Source of the DNA: Gammaproteobacteria bacterium
GTDB lineage: Bacteria > Pseudomonadota > Gammaproteobacteria > Nitrococcales > Nitrococcaceae
Reading direction: 5' to 3'
Assembly (NCBI GenBank): GCA_018334525.1
Contig: JAGXLT010000074.1
Coordinates: 1 to 5,736, forward strand
DNA length: 5,736 nucleotides
Below, in pieces: positions 1 to 5,736 of this stretch. Position numbers and translations under genes: made by a program. Position 1 is the first letter of the stretch. Every line of letters starts with the position of its first letter. The notes beneath the pieces are model-generated. The model worked only from the letters and a program-made list of their open reading frames with translations. It did not search any database and was not told the origin of the DNA.

Positions 1-815
1 CGCAAGGAGGCAAGTCGGGAGCCAATTGCTTCACGATATTGGGTCGATGCCAATGACACGCCAGCCAGGAGTCCACCGAGCTCTTTACCGAAGCCGAAGG
101 CATCGCCGGCGGCAGCCAGGCTGATTGCCCAGCCAACGGCAAAGATTACCATCAGTTCCGCGGAGCGGGCGATTTGGCCAAGCAGCGGGTCAGCCACATA
201 GCGAATGAATAGAATAACGGCACCAACCATTGCTATGCCGCTCAGGAAGACTTGAAGAATCTGCCAGAAGTTACCAGTTTCTTCGTTTAGCCCAACACCG
301 ATGGCAGATAGGCTAACCATGGCCAGCACGACGAAGATATCCTGAACAATTAAAAACCCCAGCGCGATTTTTCCATGGAGCGCTCCAATTTCCTGTTTAT
401 CCGACAAAAGCTTCACGATGATGATTGTTGAGGAGAACGTCAGAGCAATCGAGATGTACAGCGCGGTGAGTGCGTCAATGCCTAGCATAAGGCAGATGAG
501 AAATCCAAAAAATGCCGTAAAGGTGACCTGGCCTAAGCCGGTTGCCACGGCCACCTTCCCAAGATTTCGGACTAAGCTGACATCCAGCTTTAGTCCGACT
601 AAAAATAAAAGCACGGCGATAGATATCTGGCTTAATGTCTCAATAAACTCCTCTGATGAGACAAGCCCCAATGCGTCGGGCCCGACTAAAACGCCCACCG
701 CAATAAATGCCACGACCAGTGGTTGCCGAAGCAATAGGCCGACAAAACCCACACCGGCTGCTAAAAGCACGAGCAGTGCGATTTCATAAAATATGGTGGC
801 AAATGCGCCGTCCAC
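1..815 (-). CDS. Kef-type cation:proton antiporter (CPA2), N-terminal 271 residues, partial
   Basis: An open frame from a GTG at 815 runs uninterrupted to the left edge, giving 271 codons; the C-terminal part lies outside. The protein is a very hydrophobic inner-membrane transporter of the Na+/H+ exchanger fold (PF00999), of the Kef/CPA2 type. Visible landmarks are VGPDALGL (44-51), FLVGLKLD (71-78), FSSTIIIVKLLSDK (127-140), HGKIALGFLIVQDI (147-160) and ELGGLLAGVSLAS (245-257). Q158-D159 matches the QD pair of KefB/KefC-type proteins rather than the DD pair of electrogenic antiporters, so K+/H+ or similar exchange is inferred. A regulatory RCK/TrkA-N domain may follow beyond the window and cannot be seen. 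The start is GTG because an in-frame TAG lies six codons upstream and no ATG is in frame nearby; AGGAG (828-832) sits 12 bases upstream, slightly long spacing. It lies 29 bases after the dehydrogenase stop on the same strand, so co-transcription is likely. The family call is firm; the ion specificity is unknown. Confidence 0.9.
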   Translation of the reverse strand, partial: MDGAFATIFYEIALLVLLAAGVGFVGLLLRQPLVVAFIAVGVLVGPDALGLVSSEEFIETLSQISIAVLLFLVGLKLDVSLVRNLGKVAVATGLGQVTFTAFFGFLICLMLGIDALTALYISIALTFSSTIIIVKLLSDKQEIGALHGKIALGFLIVQDIFVVLAMVSLSAIGVGLNEETGNFWQILQVFLSGIAMVGAVILFIRYVADPLLGQIARSAELMVIFAVGWAISLAAAGDAFGFGKELGGLLAGVSLASTQYREAIGSRLASL

Positions 816-827
816 TGCGGTTTTAGG

Positions 828-832
828 CTCCT
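828..832 (-). promoter_or_regulatory. Ribosome binding site of the antiporter GTG start
   Basis: AGGAG on the minus strand lies 12 bases before the GTG at 815. The spacing is longer than the usual 5-10 bases, but it is the only Shine-Dalgarno-like match in the 29-base spacer and no better start codon is in frame. It supports the choice of the GTG start. Confidence 0.5.
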
Positions 833-844
833 ATATATCCGGGT

Positions 845-1894
845 CTATGGAGATAAGCGTAGCAGCTCTCCGTTACGGTGGTCGGTTAGCAGATAAATTA
901 AATCATCGGGGCCTTGAGCAATGGCTCGTATTCGGCGGTTTCGCTCGGCAAGGTAGGTCGTTTCCTGAGTGATCGTCGTTCCATCAAGCTCAAGGCGCGC
1001 CAGATGCGTTTTTACCAGGGCACCGACTAACAGGTCTCCTTGCCATTCAGGAAAGGCATCACCCGTATAGAAGGCCATTCCAGAGGGTGCAATCGAGGGA
1101 GTCCATTGATAAATCGGGTCAACCATACCGGGCAGACTGTTTTCACCGATGCGTGGGCCCCAGTATTCACGGCCATAGGTGACTTCCGGCCAGCCAAAGT
1201 TGCCGCCCGCAACCGGCAGATTGATCTCATCGCCGCCTCTGGGGCCATGCTCATGAATCCACAGTGCGCCGGTTTGTGGATGGATTGCAGCGCCTTGGGG
1301 GTTGCGGTGCCCATAGCTGTAAATAGCACTTTCCCCCGGAATGCTGCCGTCGTCATTCAGTTTCAGTACGGAGCCGTTGTAATCATTAAGATCTTGGGCG
1401 CGATTGCGCTCGCCCCGGTCGCCAGTGGTCATCATCAGATAACCATTTGAATCAAAGACAATACGAGAGCCAAAATGACGCCCGCTGTCAACGCAAGGTG
1501 TTGCGATGAATAAGATTTCAAAATCCTGTAAGGCATCATCGATTAAGCGCCCGCGGCCCAAGTGGGTGGCTGTGCCGCTTTCGCATTGCCCCGCCCAGGT
1601 TAAATAAACCCAGCGATTTTCTGCAAAGCGAGGATGTAAGGCGATATCCAATAGACCGCCTTGGCCGCTAGCTGACACGGTTGGCGTGCCGTGAATGATT
1701 TGTTGCTCACCAGTCTGTGGGTTCACGCGCTGAAGGCGTCCGGGGCGCTCAGTGATCAGTAAATTGCCCTGCGGCAAAAAAACCAGTGCCCAGGGATGCT
1801 CGAGATTCTCACTAACTACACTGACCTTGGGTTCAGTGGCATTAGCCATACTGACCAATAGTAGAATGGGAATTAAGCGACGTATCCAGCGCAT
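845..1894 (-). CDS. PQQ-dependent sugar (aldose) dehydrogenase, YliI/Asd-like, secreted
   Basis: A 349-residue protein of the soluble glucose/sorbosone dehydrogenase beta-propeller family (PF07995), close in size to E. coli YliI/Asd (about 371). The family oxidises aldose sugars to lactones using PQQ in the periplasm; the actual substrate here is unknown. Residues 1-19 form a signal peptide: arginines at 2, 5 and 6, a hydrophobic run 7-16, and A-N-A before a predicted cut after A19. Family landmarks are HPWA (33-36), GQGGLLDIALHPRF (77-90, with the conserved His87), RHFGSR (139-144), TTGDRG (156-161), YGHRNPQG (194-201), HEHGPRGGDEIN (214-225), NFGWP (232-236) and WTPSIAPSGMAFYTG (264-278). 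C104 and C134 are the only cysteines and could form a disulfide. No PQQ synthesis genes are in view. The start at 1894 is fixed by the signal peptide, although no Shine-Dalgarno precedes it. The antiporter gene follows after 29 bases. Confidence 0.93.
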   Translation of the reverse strand: MRWIRRLIPILLLVSMANATEPKVSVVSENLEHPWALVFLPQGNLLITERPGRLQRVNPQTGEQQIIHGTPTVSASGQGGLLDIALHPRFAENRWVYLTWAGQCESGTATHLGRGRLIDDALQDFEILFIATPCVDSGRHFGSRIVFDSNGYLMMTTGDRGERNRAQDLNDYNGSVLKLNDDGSIPGESAIYSYGHRNPQGAAIHPQTGALWIHEHGPRGGDEINLPVAGGNFGWPEVTYGREYWGPRIGENSLPGMVDPIYQWTPSIAPSGMAFYTGDAFPEWQGDLLVGALVKTHLARLELDGTTITQETTYLAERNRRIRAIAQGPDDLIYLLTDHRNGELLRLSP

Positions 1895-1965
1895 ATTTGG
1901 ATTTTAGCGAAAAAATCACTCACTCCGGTATCCTTGCACCATTCTGAATAATGGGTGGACAAATA
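1895..1965. promoter_or_regulatory. Divergent intergenic spacer, dehydrogenase / HAD hydrolase
   Basis: These 71 bases separate the leftward dehydrogenase from the rightward HAD gene, so both promoters should lie here or within the gene ends. On the minus strand a TAAAAT (-10-like, five of six consensus bases) lies six bases before the dehydrogenase ATG, but no good -35 is found 17 bases upstream. On the plus strand AATAAT at 1947-1952 is -10-like, again without a convincing -35. I see no operator repeat. The promoter positions are only weakly supported. Confidence 0.35.
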
Positions 1966-2868
1966 ATGACTCATGACATGGCGGATGTATTGCCCGCCTA
2001 TATGGCCGTTAGCGGTCGGCTTCCGGCAGCAAACCGAGCAGGAGAGTGCCTGCGTGTTGAAACGCTAGGTGAGATTAAAAATTGTTTCGATGCGGTTTTG
2101 TTGGATGCGTATGGGGTGCTGAATATCGGCCAGCAGGCTGTGCCGGGGGTGCCTGAACGAATCGCTGCATTGCAGGCAGCAGGCAAACGCATGCTGGTTG
2201 TCTCTAACGCGGCCGGGTTTGCTCATGGCGCAATCGAGGAGCGGTTGGCGCGGCTGGGTTATCAGTTTTCGAGTGATGACATCATTACGAGCCGCAAGGC
2301 CCTCTTGCAGGCGTTAAAAACTGAGCCTTCCCGACACTGGGGCGTTATCGCGGGCGAAGATTATGGGCCGGATGAGTTTGGCGCGTTGGTTTTGACGCGT
2401 TTGACGGATGACGCTGGTGCCTATGATGCGGTTGAAGGGTTTTTGTTTGTTGGTGCCGGATCTTGGAGTGACGCGCGTCAGGCAAAGCTGATTGCCAGTC
2501 TGCGTAACCATCCGCGCCCGATATGGGTGGCTAACCCCGATTTAATGGCGCCGCAACCAATGGGTGTCTCCATAGAGCCGGGTTCTTACGGACATGATGT
2601 CGCTGAGCGTACCGGCATTCTGCCCCGGTTTTTCGGCAAGCCTTTTGAAAATATTTATAGCCTGGCGCTTGAGCGTTTAGGTCCGAATTTCGACCCGCAG
2701 CGGGTGCTGATGGTAGGCGATACCTTGCACACCGACATATTAGGTGGTCTGGTTGCTGGTGTAAAAACGGCGTTGGTGCTGGATTCGGGCGTGATGGCCG
2801 GCAGTGATGTTACGGCGGCAGTTGAACAAGCCGGCGTTTCACCCGATTGGATTTTAAACCGAATATAA
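1966..2868 (+). CDS. HAD superfamily class IIA hydrolase (TIGR01459-like) with altered motif I
   Basis: A protein of about 300 residues with HAD-IIA architecture, the NagD / PLP-phosphatase-like branch with a C2 cap inserted between motifs II and III. Numbering from the ATG at 1951 (subtract 5 for 1966), motif I is D52-A-Y-G-V (52-56), motif II is S85-N86 in VVSNAAG, the cap spans roughly 110-200, motif III is K230 in FGKP, and motif IV is GDTLHTDILGG (256-266). The nucleophile D52 is present, but the usual second Asp of DxD is Tyr54. From memory, the TIGR01459 family typically has D-x-W-G-V here, which makes membership likely. Substrate and activity are unknown; a small phosphorylated metabolite is the usual guess. 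I chose 1966 because a GGGTGG stretch (1953-1958) precedes it at plausible spacing, whereas the in-frame ATG at 1951 has no ribosome binding site; ATG 1978 is also possible. No terminator follows; the stop is seven bases from the convergent tRNA. Confidence 0.85.
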   Translation: MTHDMADVLPAYMAVSGRLPAANRAGECLRVETLGEIKNCFDAVLLDAYGVLNIGQQAVPGVPERIAALQAAGKRMLVVSNAAGFAHGAIEERLARLGYQFSSDDIITSRKALLQALKTEPSRHWGVIAGEDYGPDEFGALVLTRLTDDAGAYDAVEGFLFVGAGSWSDARQAKLIASLRNHPRPIWVANPDLMAPQPMGVSIEPGSYGHDVAERTGILPRFFGKPFENIYSLALERLGPNFDPQRVLMVGDTLHTDILGGLVAGVKTALVLDSGVMAGSDVTAAVEQAGVSPDWILNRI

Positions 2869-2872
2869 AAAA
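2867..2872 (-). terminator. T-run just past the tRNA-Leu CCA end, possible terminator tract
   Basis: On the minus strand, six T residues begin three bases after the tRNA CCA end, overlapping the HAD stop codon. There is no dedicated GC-rich hairpin, so a classic Rho-independent terminator is not shown; the tRNA T-arm/acceptor fold just upstream could serve as the structured element. This is weak evidence, offered as the only termination-like signal for the tRNA. Confidence 0.25.
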
Positions 2873-2875
2873 TAA

Positions 2876-2962
2876 TGGTGCCCAGGAGAGGACTTGAACC
2901 TCCACAGGGTTTCCCCTACTAGCACCTGAAGCTAGCGCGTCTACCAATTCCGCCACCTGGGC
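2876..2962 (-). tRNA. tRNA-Leu(CAG), with encoded CCA
   Basis: An 87-base class II tRNA that reads CUG leucine codons. The acceptor stem is GCCCAGG pairing with CCTGGGC, then discriminator A and an encoded CCA (2876-2878). The D-region has the leucine-type GGTAGACGCG. The anticodon stem CTAGC/GCTAG encloses the loop TTCAGGT, giving anticodon CAG. The long variable arm is a clean AGGG-GAAA-CCCT hairpin, and the T arm is GGAGG-TTCAAGT-CCTCT with one G-U pair. The length and the D- and anticodon-arm sequences match E. coli tRNA-Leu(CAG) closely. It lies antisense between two rightward genes, seven bases from the HAD stop and 72 bases left of the rnr ATG. A tRNA-Leu beside rnr is, from memory, also seen in Pseudomonas. 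Confidence 0.97.
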
Positions 2963-2976
2963 AGGTGAGCCGCAGG

Positions 2977-3005
2977 AGAATACTGCCGCGCGTTATGGGT
3001 GTCAA
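2977..3005 (-). promoter_or_regulatory. Sigma-70 promoter of tRNA-Leu
   Basis: On the minus strand a perfect TTGACA (-35, 3000-3005) is followed by exactly 17 bases and TATTCT (-10, 2977-2982). Transcription would start near 2970, leaving a leader of about 8 bases before the mature tRNA 5' end at 2962. The region after the -10 (CCTGCGGC) is GC-rich, as in the discriminators of stringently controlled stable-RNA promoters; that control is inference. The -35 lies in the rnr upstream region, so the two divergent units share this stretch. Confidence 0.8.
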
Positions 3006-3027
3006 ATACGAGTGCATGCCGTATCCT
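2999..3027 (+). promoter_or_regulatory. Possible rnr promoter overlapping the tRNA-Leu -35
   Basis: On the plus strand GTGTCA (2999-3004, four of six -35 bases) is followed after 17 bases by TATCCT (3022-3027, four of six -10 bases). Transcription would begin around 3033-3035, essentially at the rnr ATG. Both hexamers are weak, and rnr might instead be reached by read-through from the HAD gene. This is the best match I found in the 72-base gap. Confidence 0.3.
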
Positions 3028-3034
3028 GTCGCAC

Positions 3035-5329
3035 ATGTCTAAAGAGCAAAAAACCGCTGATCCCGGTAACGATCCTTTCCTTGAGCGCGAACGTGATAAA
3101 TACGGCAGCCCCGTTCCCAGCCGCGAATACATTCTCGACCAACTCCAAGCGCAGTCGAAGCCGATGGGCCGCAAAGAGCTTGCTGTCCTTTTTCGTCTTG
3201 ATGAGGACGAGGATGCGGTCGAGGGATTGCGCCGTCGGCTAAAGGCGATGGAGCGAGACGGGCAGCTGGTGCGCAATCGCCGAAACGGCTACATGATCGT
3301 TGATAACGAAGAACTGATAAGAGGTCGGGTGCGTGCAGCGCCGGATGGAGCGGGGTTTGTACATCCGGATCGTGGTGGTGATCCGGTGTATCTACCGCCC
3401 AAAGAAATGCGTCGTTTACTCAATGGTGACCGTGTTGTGGTGCGGTTAACCGGCGAAGATGAGCAGGGGCGCAGCAGCAGCGAGCTCGTGGAAATTATCG
3501 AGCATGCCAATAAGACGATCGCCGGGCGATTTTTTGAGGAGAGCGGAATTGGGTTTGTGGTGCCCAATAATAAGCGATTGCATCAAGATGTGATTATTCC
3601 CGTAGGCGATCGCGGTGGTGCGAAGCATGGCGAACTGGTTACTGCGGAACTGCTGAGTCAGCCCTCAGAGCGGCGTCAGCCTATCGGACGGATTATTGAG
3701 GTCTTTGGCACGCAAATCGCAATGGGTGATGAGGTGGCGGTTGCAGCGCGAACCCATGGCATTCCGGTGGAGTGGCCAGAAGAGGTGCTCAGCGAAAGTG
3801 CTCACTTTAGTGATGTGGTGCCGGAAGACGTGAAGAAAGGACGGCGCGATTATCGAAATGTGCCGCTGATTACAATTGATGGCGCGGATGCGCGTGACTT
3901 TGATGATGCCGTTTATGCCGAGCCGGTTGAAGGTGGCTGGAAGGTCATCGTTGCGATTGCTGATGTGGCCGCTTACGTGCAGCCCGACACGGCATTGGAT
4001 GCCGAAGCGGCTGAGCGTGGCAACTCGGTGTATTTCCCGCAAAACGTAGTGCCAATGCTGCCGGAGATACTTTCTAATGGATTGTGCTCTCTAAACCCTC
4101 ACGTCGATCGGCTTTGCATGGTCACTGAGATGGTGATTGATCATGCCGGCGAGCTAAAACGCTCGCGGTTTTTTGAGGGCTTGATGCGCTCTGCGGCGCG
4201 GCTGACATACGAGCAGGTTGACGCCATTCAGACCGGGGCTGATCCTAATTTGCGTGAAGAGCACCAGCATGTATTAACGCAAATAGAGCACTTGTATGGG
4301 GCCTATGAAGCCATGCGCCTCGGACGGGAGGCCAGAGGTGCGATTGATTTTGAAAGCACCGACTCGGTGGTGGAATTTGGTGATGACGGCCAGATATTGG
4401 GCGTGCATCCCATTCAAAGAAATGATGCGCACAAGCTCATCGAAGAATGCATGATCAAGGCCAATGTGGCCACCGCGCGGTTTTTACGCCGGCATAAAAT
4501 CCCCGCGCTTTACCGGGTCCATGAAAAGCCTGCGCCTGAGCGGTTAACAAAACTTCGCACATTTTTGGAGCAAACCGGGTTACGGCTTGAGGGGGGCGAT
4601 GAGCCCACGCCGAAAGACTATTCGGCGTTAATGAAAGAAGTGGTATCCCGGCCGGATCGGCATTTAATTGAGACCATTATGCTGCGCTCGATGATGGCAG
4701 CCGAGTATCGACCGGATAATGCCGGGCACTTTGGTTTAGCGCTGGATGCTTATGCACACTTTACCTCGCCGATTCGGCGGTATCCGGATTTGGTCGTGCA
4801 TCGTGCTATTAAGCATGTGTTGGCCAAAGCGCCGATTGAGTCTTTTCGCTACACCGAGGATTCTTTGGTGACGTTGGGCGAGCATTGCTCAATGACTGAT
4901 CGCCGCGCCGAAGAGGCCACGCGTGATGCGATGATGACGCTAAAATGTCGGTTTATGCTCGATCGGGTGGGGCAGGAATTTAACGGCGTCATAAGTGGTG
5001 TAACTGGGTTTGGGCTTTTTGTGGAGCTTGATGAGTTGTATGTGGATGGATTGATTCATATCACCAATCTTGAGCAGGATTTCTTCCACTTTGATGCGAT
5101 TGGCCATCGACTCACCGGTGAGCGTACGGGTAAGGAGTATCGGCTTACCGATCGAATTCGCGTGCGCGTTGCGCAAGTGAATGTTGACGACGGAAAAATC
5201 GATTTCGATCCGGTAGCGCATCCGCTGGGGCCTGATGGGGTGCCGCTGCCTCAGCCGAAAGGTCAGTCGAAAGCTAAACAGCAGCGCGGTGGTCCGCCCC
5301 GGGGCGGCCGCAAACGGCGCCGTCGATGA
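3035..5329 (+). CDS. rnr: Ribonuclease R (3'-5' exoribonuclease)
   Basis: A 764-residue cytoplasmic exoribonuclease of the RNase II/R family, which degrades structured RNA processively from the 3' end and acts in rRNA quality control, mRNA decay and trans-translation. Numbered from the ATG at 3035: N-terminal winged-helix domain (about 29-88, SREYILDQL to NGYMI), two cold-shock/OB domains (about 93-243), the RNB catalytic domain (about 272-596) and an S1 domain (about 643-728). The catalytic segment TIDGADARDFDDAV holds D282, D288, D290 and D291, matching E. coli D272, D278, D280 and D281. NGLCSLNP (348-355) and HFTSPIRRYPDL (575-586) are also intact. The tail (about 729-764) is short and Gly/Arg/Lys-rich, ending RKRRRR; E. 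coli RNase R (813) has a longer Lys-rich tail. I chose ATG 3035 because MSK...DPFLERERDKYGSPVPSRE aligns with the E. coli N terminus; the GTG at 2999 adds 12 unmatched residues and sits on the tRNA promoter. No Shine-Dalgarno is seen. The stop overlaps the rlmB ATG. Confidence 0.97.
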   Translation: MSKEQKTADPGNDPFLERERDKYGSPVPSREYILDQLQAQSKPMGRKELAVLFRLDEDEDAVEGLRRRLKAMERDGQLVRNRRNGYMIVDNEELIRGRVRAAPDGAGFVHPDRGGDPVYLPPKEMRRLLNGDRVVVRLTGEDEQGRSSSELVEIIEHANKTIAGRFFEESGIGFVVPNNKRLHQDVIIPVGDRGGAKHGELVTAELLSQPSERRQPIGRIIEVFGTQIAMGDEVAVAARTHGIPVEWPEEVLSESAHFSDVVPEDVKKGRRDYRNVPLITIDGADARDFDDAVYAEPVEGGWKVIVAIADVAAYVQPDTALDAEAAERGNSVYFPQNVVPMLPEILSNGLCSLNPHVDRLCMVTEMVIDHAGELKRSRFFEGLMRSAARLTYEQVDAIQTGADPNLREEHQHVLTQIEHLYGAYEAMRLGREARGAIDFESTDSVVEFGDDGQILGVHPIQRNDAHKLIEECMIKANVATARFLRRHKIPALYRVHEKPAPERLTKLRTFLEQTGLRLEGGDEPTPKDYSALMKEVVSRPDRHLIETIMLRSMMAAEYRPDNAGHFGLALDAYAHFTSPIRRYPDLVVHRAIKHVLAKAPIESFRYTEDSLVTLGEHCSMTDRRAEEATRDAMMTLKCRFMLDRVGQEFNGVISGVTGFGLFVELDELYVDGLIHITNLEQDFFHFDAIGHRLTGERTGKEYRLTDRIRVRVAQVNVDDGKIDFDPVAHPLGPDGVPLPQPKGQSKAKQQRGGPPRGGRKRRRR
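5294..5307. repeat. 14-base perfect GC palindrome near the rnr/rlmB junction
   Basis: CCGCCCC followed directly by GGGGCGG, inside the codons for the Gly/Arg-rich RNase R tail and 18 bases before the rlmB ATG. As RNA it could form a short GC hairpin with a small loop near the rlmB start. There is no T-run, so it is not a terminator. It may simply reflect Pro/Gly/Arg codons. Confidence 0.6.
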
Positions 5330-5736
5330 GTGATTTAGAGCTGATTTATGGTTTGCATTCGGCGCGCGCAGCGTTGGCGTTTGACGCCGGGCGAGTGACT
5401 GAGGCCTGGCTTGATAAGCGCCGACGTGATGCACGGCTGCAGCGGATGCGCGAGAAGCTCAGGGCGGCCGGTTGCGCCATTCATGAGGTTGAAGTGCGTG
5501 ACCTGCGACGCTTGGTGGGTGAAGTTGCGCATCAAGGGATTGTGTTGCGATATGCCGGCGCAGCACCGCAGGATGCCAGTGATCTTGATGATTTTCTTGA
5601 TCGTATGGTCGGTCCTCCTTTACTGCTGGTGCTTGATCAGGTGCAGGATCCGCACAACTTGGGCGCCTGCTTGCGTGCGGCCGATGGTGGTGGGGTAGAT
5701 GCGGTTATTGTGCCGCGTGATCGGGCAGTCGGCTTA
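5326..5736 (+). CDS. rlmB: 23S rRNA (guanosine-2251-2'-O)-methyltransferase RlmB, N-terminal part, partial
   Basis: The first 137 codons of a SpoU/TrmH (SPOUT) family methyltransferase that methylates the 2'-hydroxyl of G2251 in the 23S rRNA peptidyl-transferase region, using S-adenosylmethionine. The frame is open to the right edge; E. coli RlmB is about 243 residues, so a bit over half is present. The N-terminal L30e-like substrate-binding domain runs about 5-76, from [11 protein letters not shown] (7-17) to HQGIVLR (69-75). A variable linker follows, then the start of the SPOUT domain with motif 1: [18 protein letters not shown] (103-120), including N111 and R117, and [10 protein letters not shown] (124-133). 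These align directly with E. coli [20 protein letters not shown]. The cofactor-binding knot lies outside the window. The ATG at 5326 overlaps the rnr stop as ATGA and has no Shine-Dalgarno of its own, so translation is probably coupled to rnr. This rnr-rlmB pair is the standard gammaproteobacterial arrangement. Confidence 0.96.
   Translation, partial: [137 protein letters not shown]

Noticed and set aside
418..789. Open frame of 123 codons on the plus strand
   Set aside because: It lies antisense to the clearly conserved antiporter gene and its translation has no recognisable family features.
1027..1450. Open frames on both strands (1027-1356 minus, 1040-1450 plus) inside the dehydrogenase
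   Set aside because: Both overlap conserved dehydrogenase motifs in other frames; the translations look like shadow sequence.
1951..1965. ATG at 1951 as the HAD start
   Set aside because: No Shine-Dalgarno precedes it, while the in-frame ATG at 1966 has a GGGTGG-like site; it remains possible, since the N terminus is poorly conserved.
2999..3034. Upstream GTG start for rnr, adding 12 residues
   Set aside because: It falls on the tRNA promoter, has no ribosome binding site, and the extra residues do not match the RNase R family, whereas MSK at 3035 aligns well.
2995..3042. 15-codon ATG-to-TAA frame overlapping the rnr start, a possible leader peptide
   Set aside because: The only AGGAG upstream is 16 bases away and coincides with the tRNA -10. 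The proposed rnr start site would exclude this frame, and nothing in its codons suggests attenuation.
2941..3276. Minus-strand open frame of 111 codons
   Set aside because: It covers the tRNA 5' end and its promoter and is antisense to the conserved RNase R N terminus; its Ser/Arg-rich translation is typical of a shadow frame.
4940..5535. Minus-strand open frames (4940-5434 and 5335-5535) across the rnr end and rlmB start, and a plus-strand frame at 5411-5698
   Set aside because: All overlap the well-conserved rnr S1 domain or rlmB motifs in other frames and have no family features.

Overview
This window looks like ordinary chromosomal DNA from a gammaproteobacterium. The main evidence is RNase R and RlmB proteins that follow the enterobacterial and pseudomonad sequences closely, in the classic rnr-rlmB order, next to a tRNA-Leu(CAG) of gammaproteobacterial type with an encoded CCA end. 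I could not place it to genus. No phage, transposon, CRISPR, toxin-antitoxin or other mobile signature is visible. Layout: (1) Positions 1-847 and up to 1894 are read leftward. A PQQ-dependent, YliI/Asd-like secreted sugar (aldose) dehydrogenase comes first, followed after 29 bases by a GTG-started Kef-type (CPA2) cation:proton antiporter that runs off the left edge. The two are probably co-transcribed. (2) A short divergent spacer (1895-1965) separates them from a rightward HAD class IIA hydrolase (1966-2868), whose first catalytic motif has lost the second aspartate. (3) Seven bases past that stop lies the CCA end of a leftward tRNA-Leu(CAG) (2876-2962), with a good sigma-70 promoter just to its right (2977-3005). 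(4) Rightward again, rnr (RNase R, 3035-5329) and rlmB (5326 to the right edge, partial) overlap by four bases at ATGA and form a translationally coupled pair for RNA turnover and 23S rRNA modification. How the parts relate: tRNA-Leu, rnr and rlmB form an RNA/translation neighbourhood. The left pair is an envelope module (periplasmic sugar oxidation plus monovalent cation/proton exchange) whose functional link is only inferred from co-orientation. The HAD protein has no visible link to either side. I found no strong candidate for a new biological system. The points most worth checking are the altered HAD motif, the overlapping promoter region between tRNA-Leu and rnr, and two genes (the dehydrogenase and rnr) that lack Shine-Dalgarno sequences and have -10-like hexamers a few bases before their ATGs.
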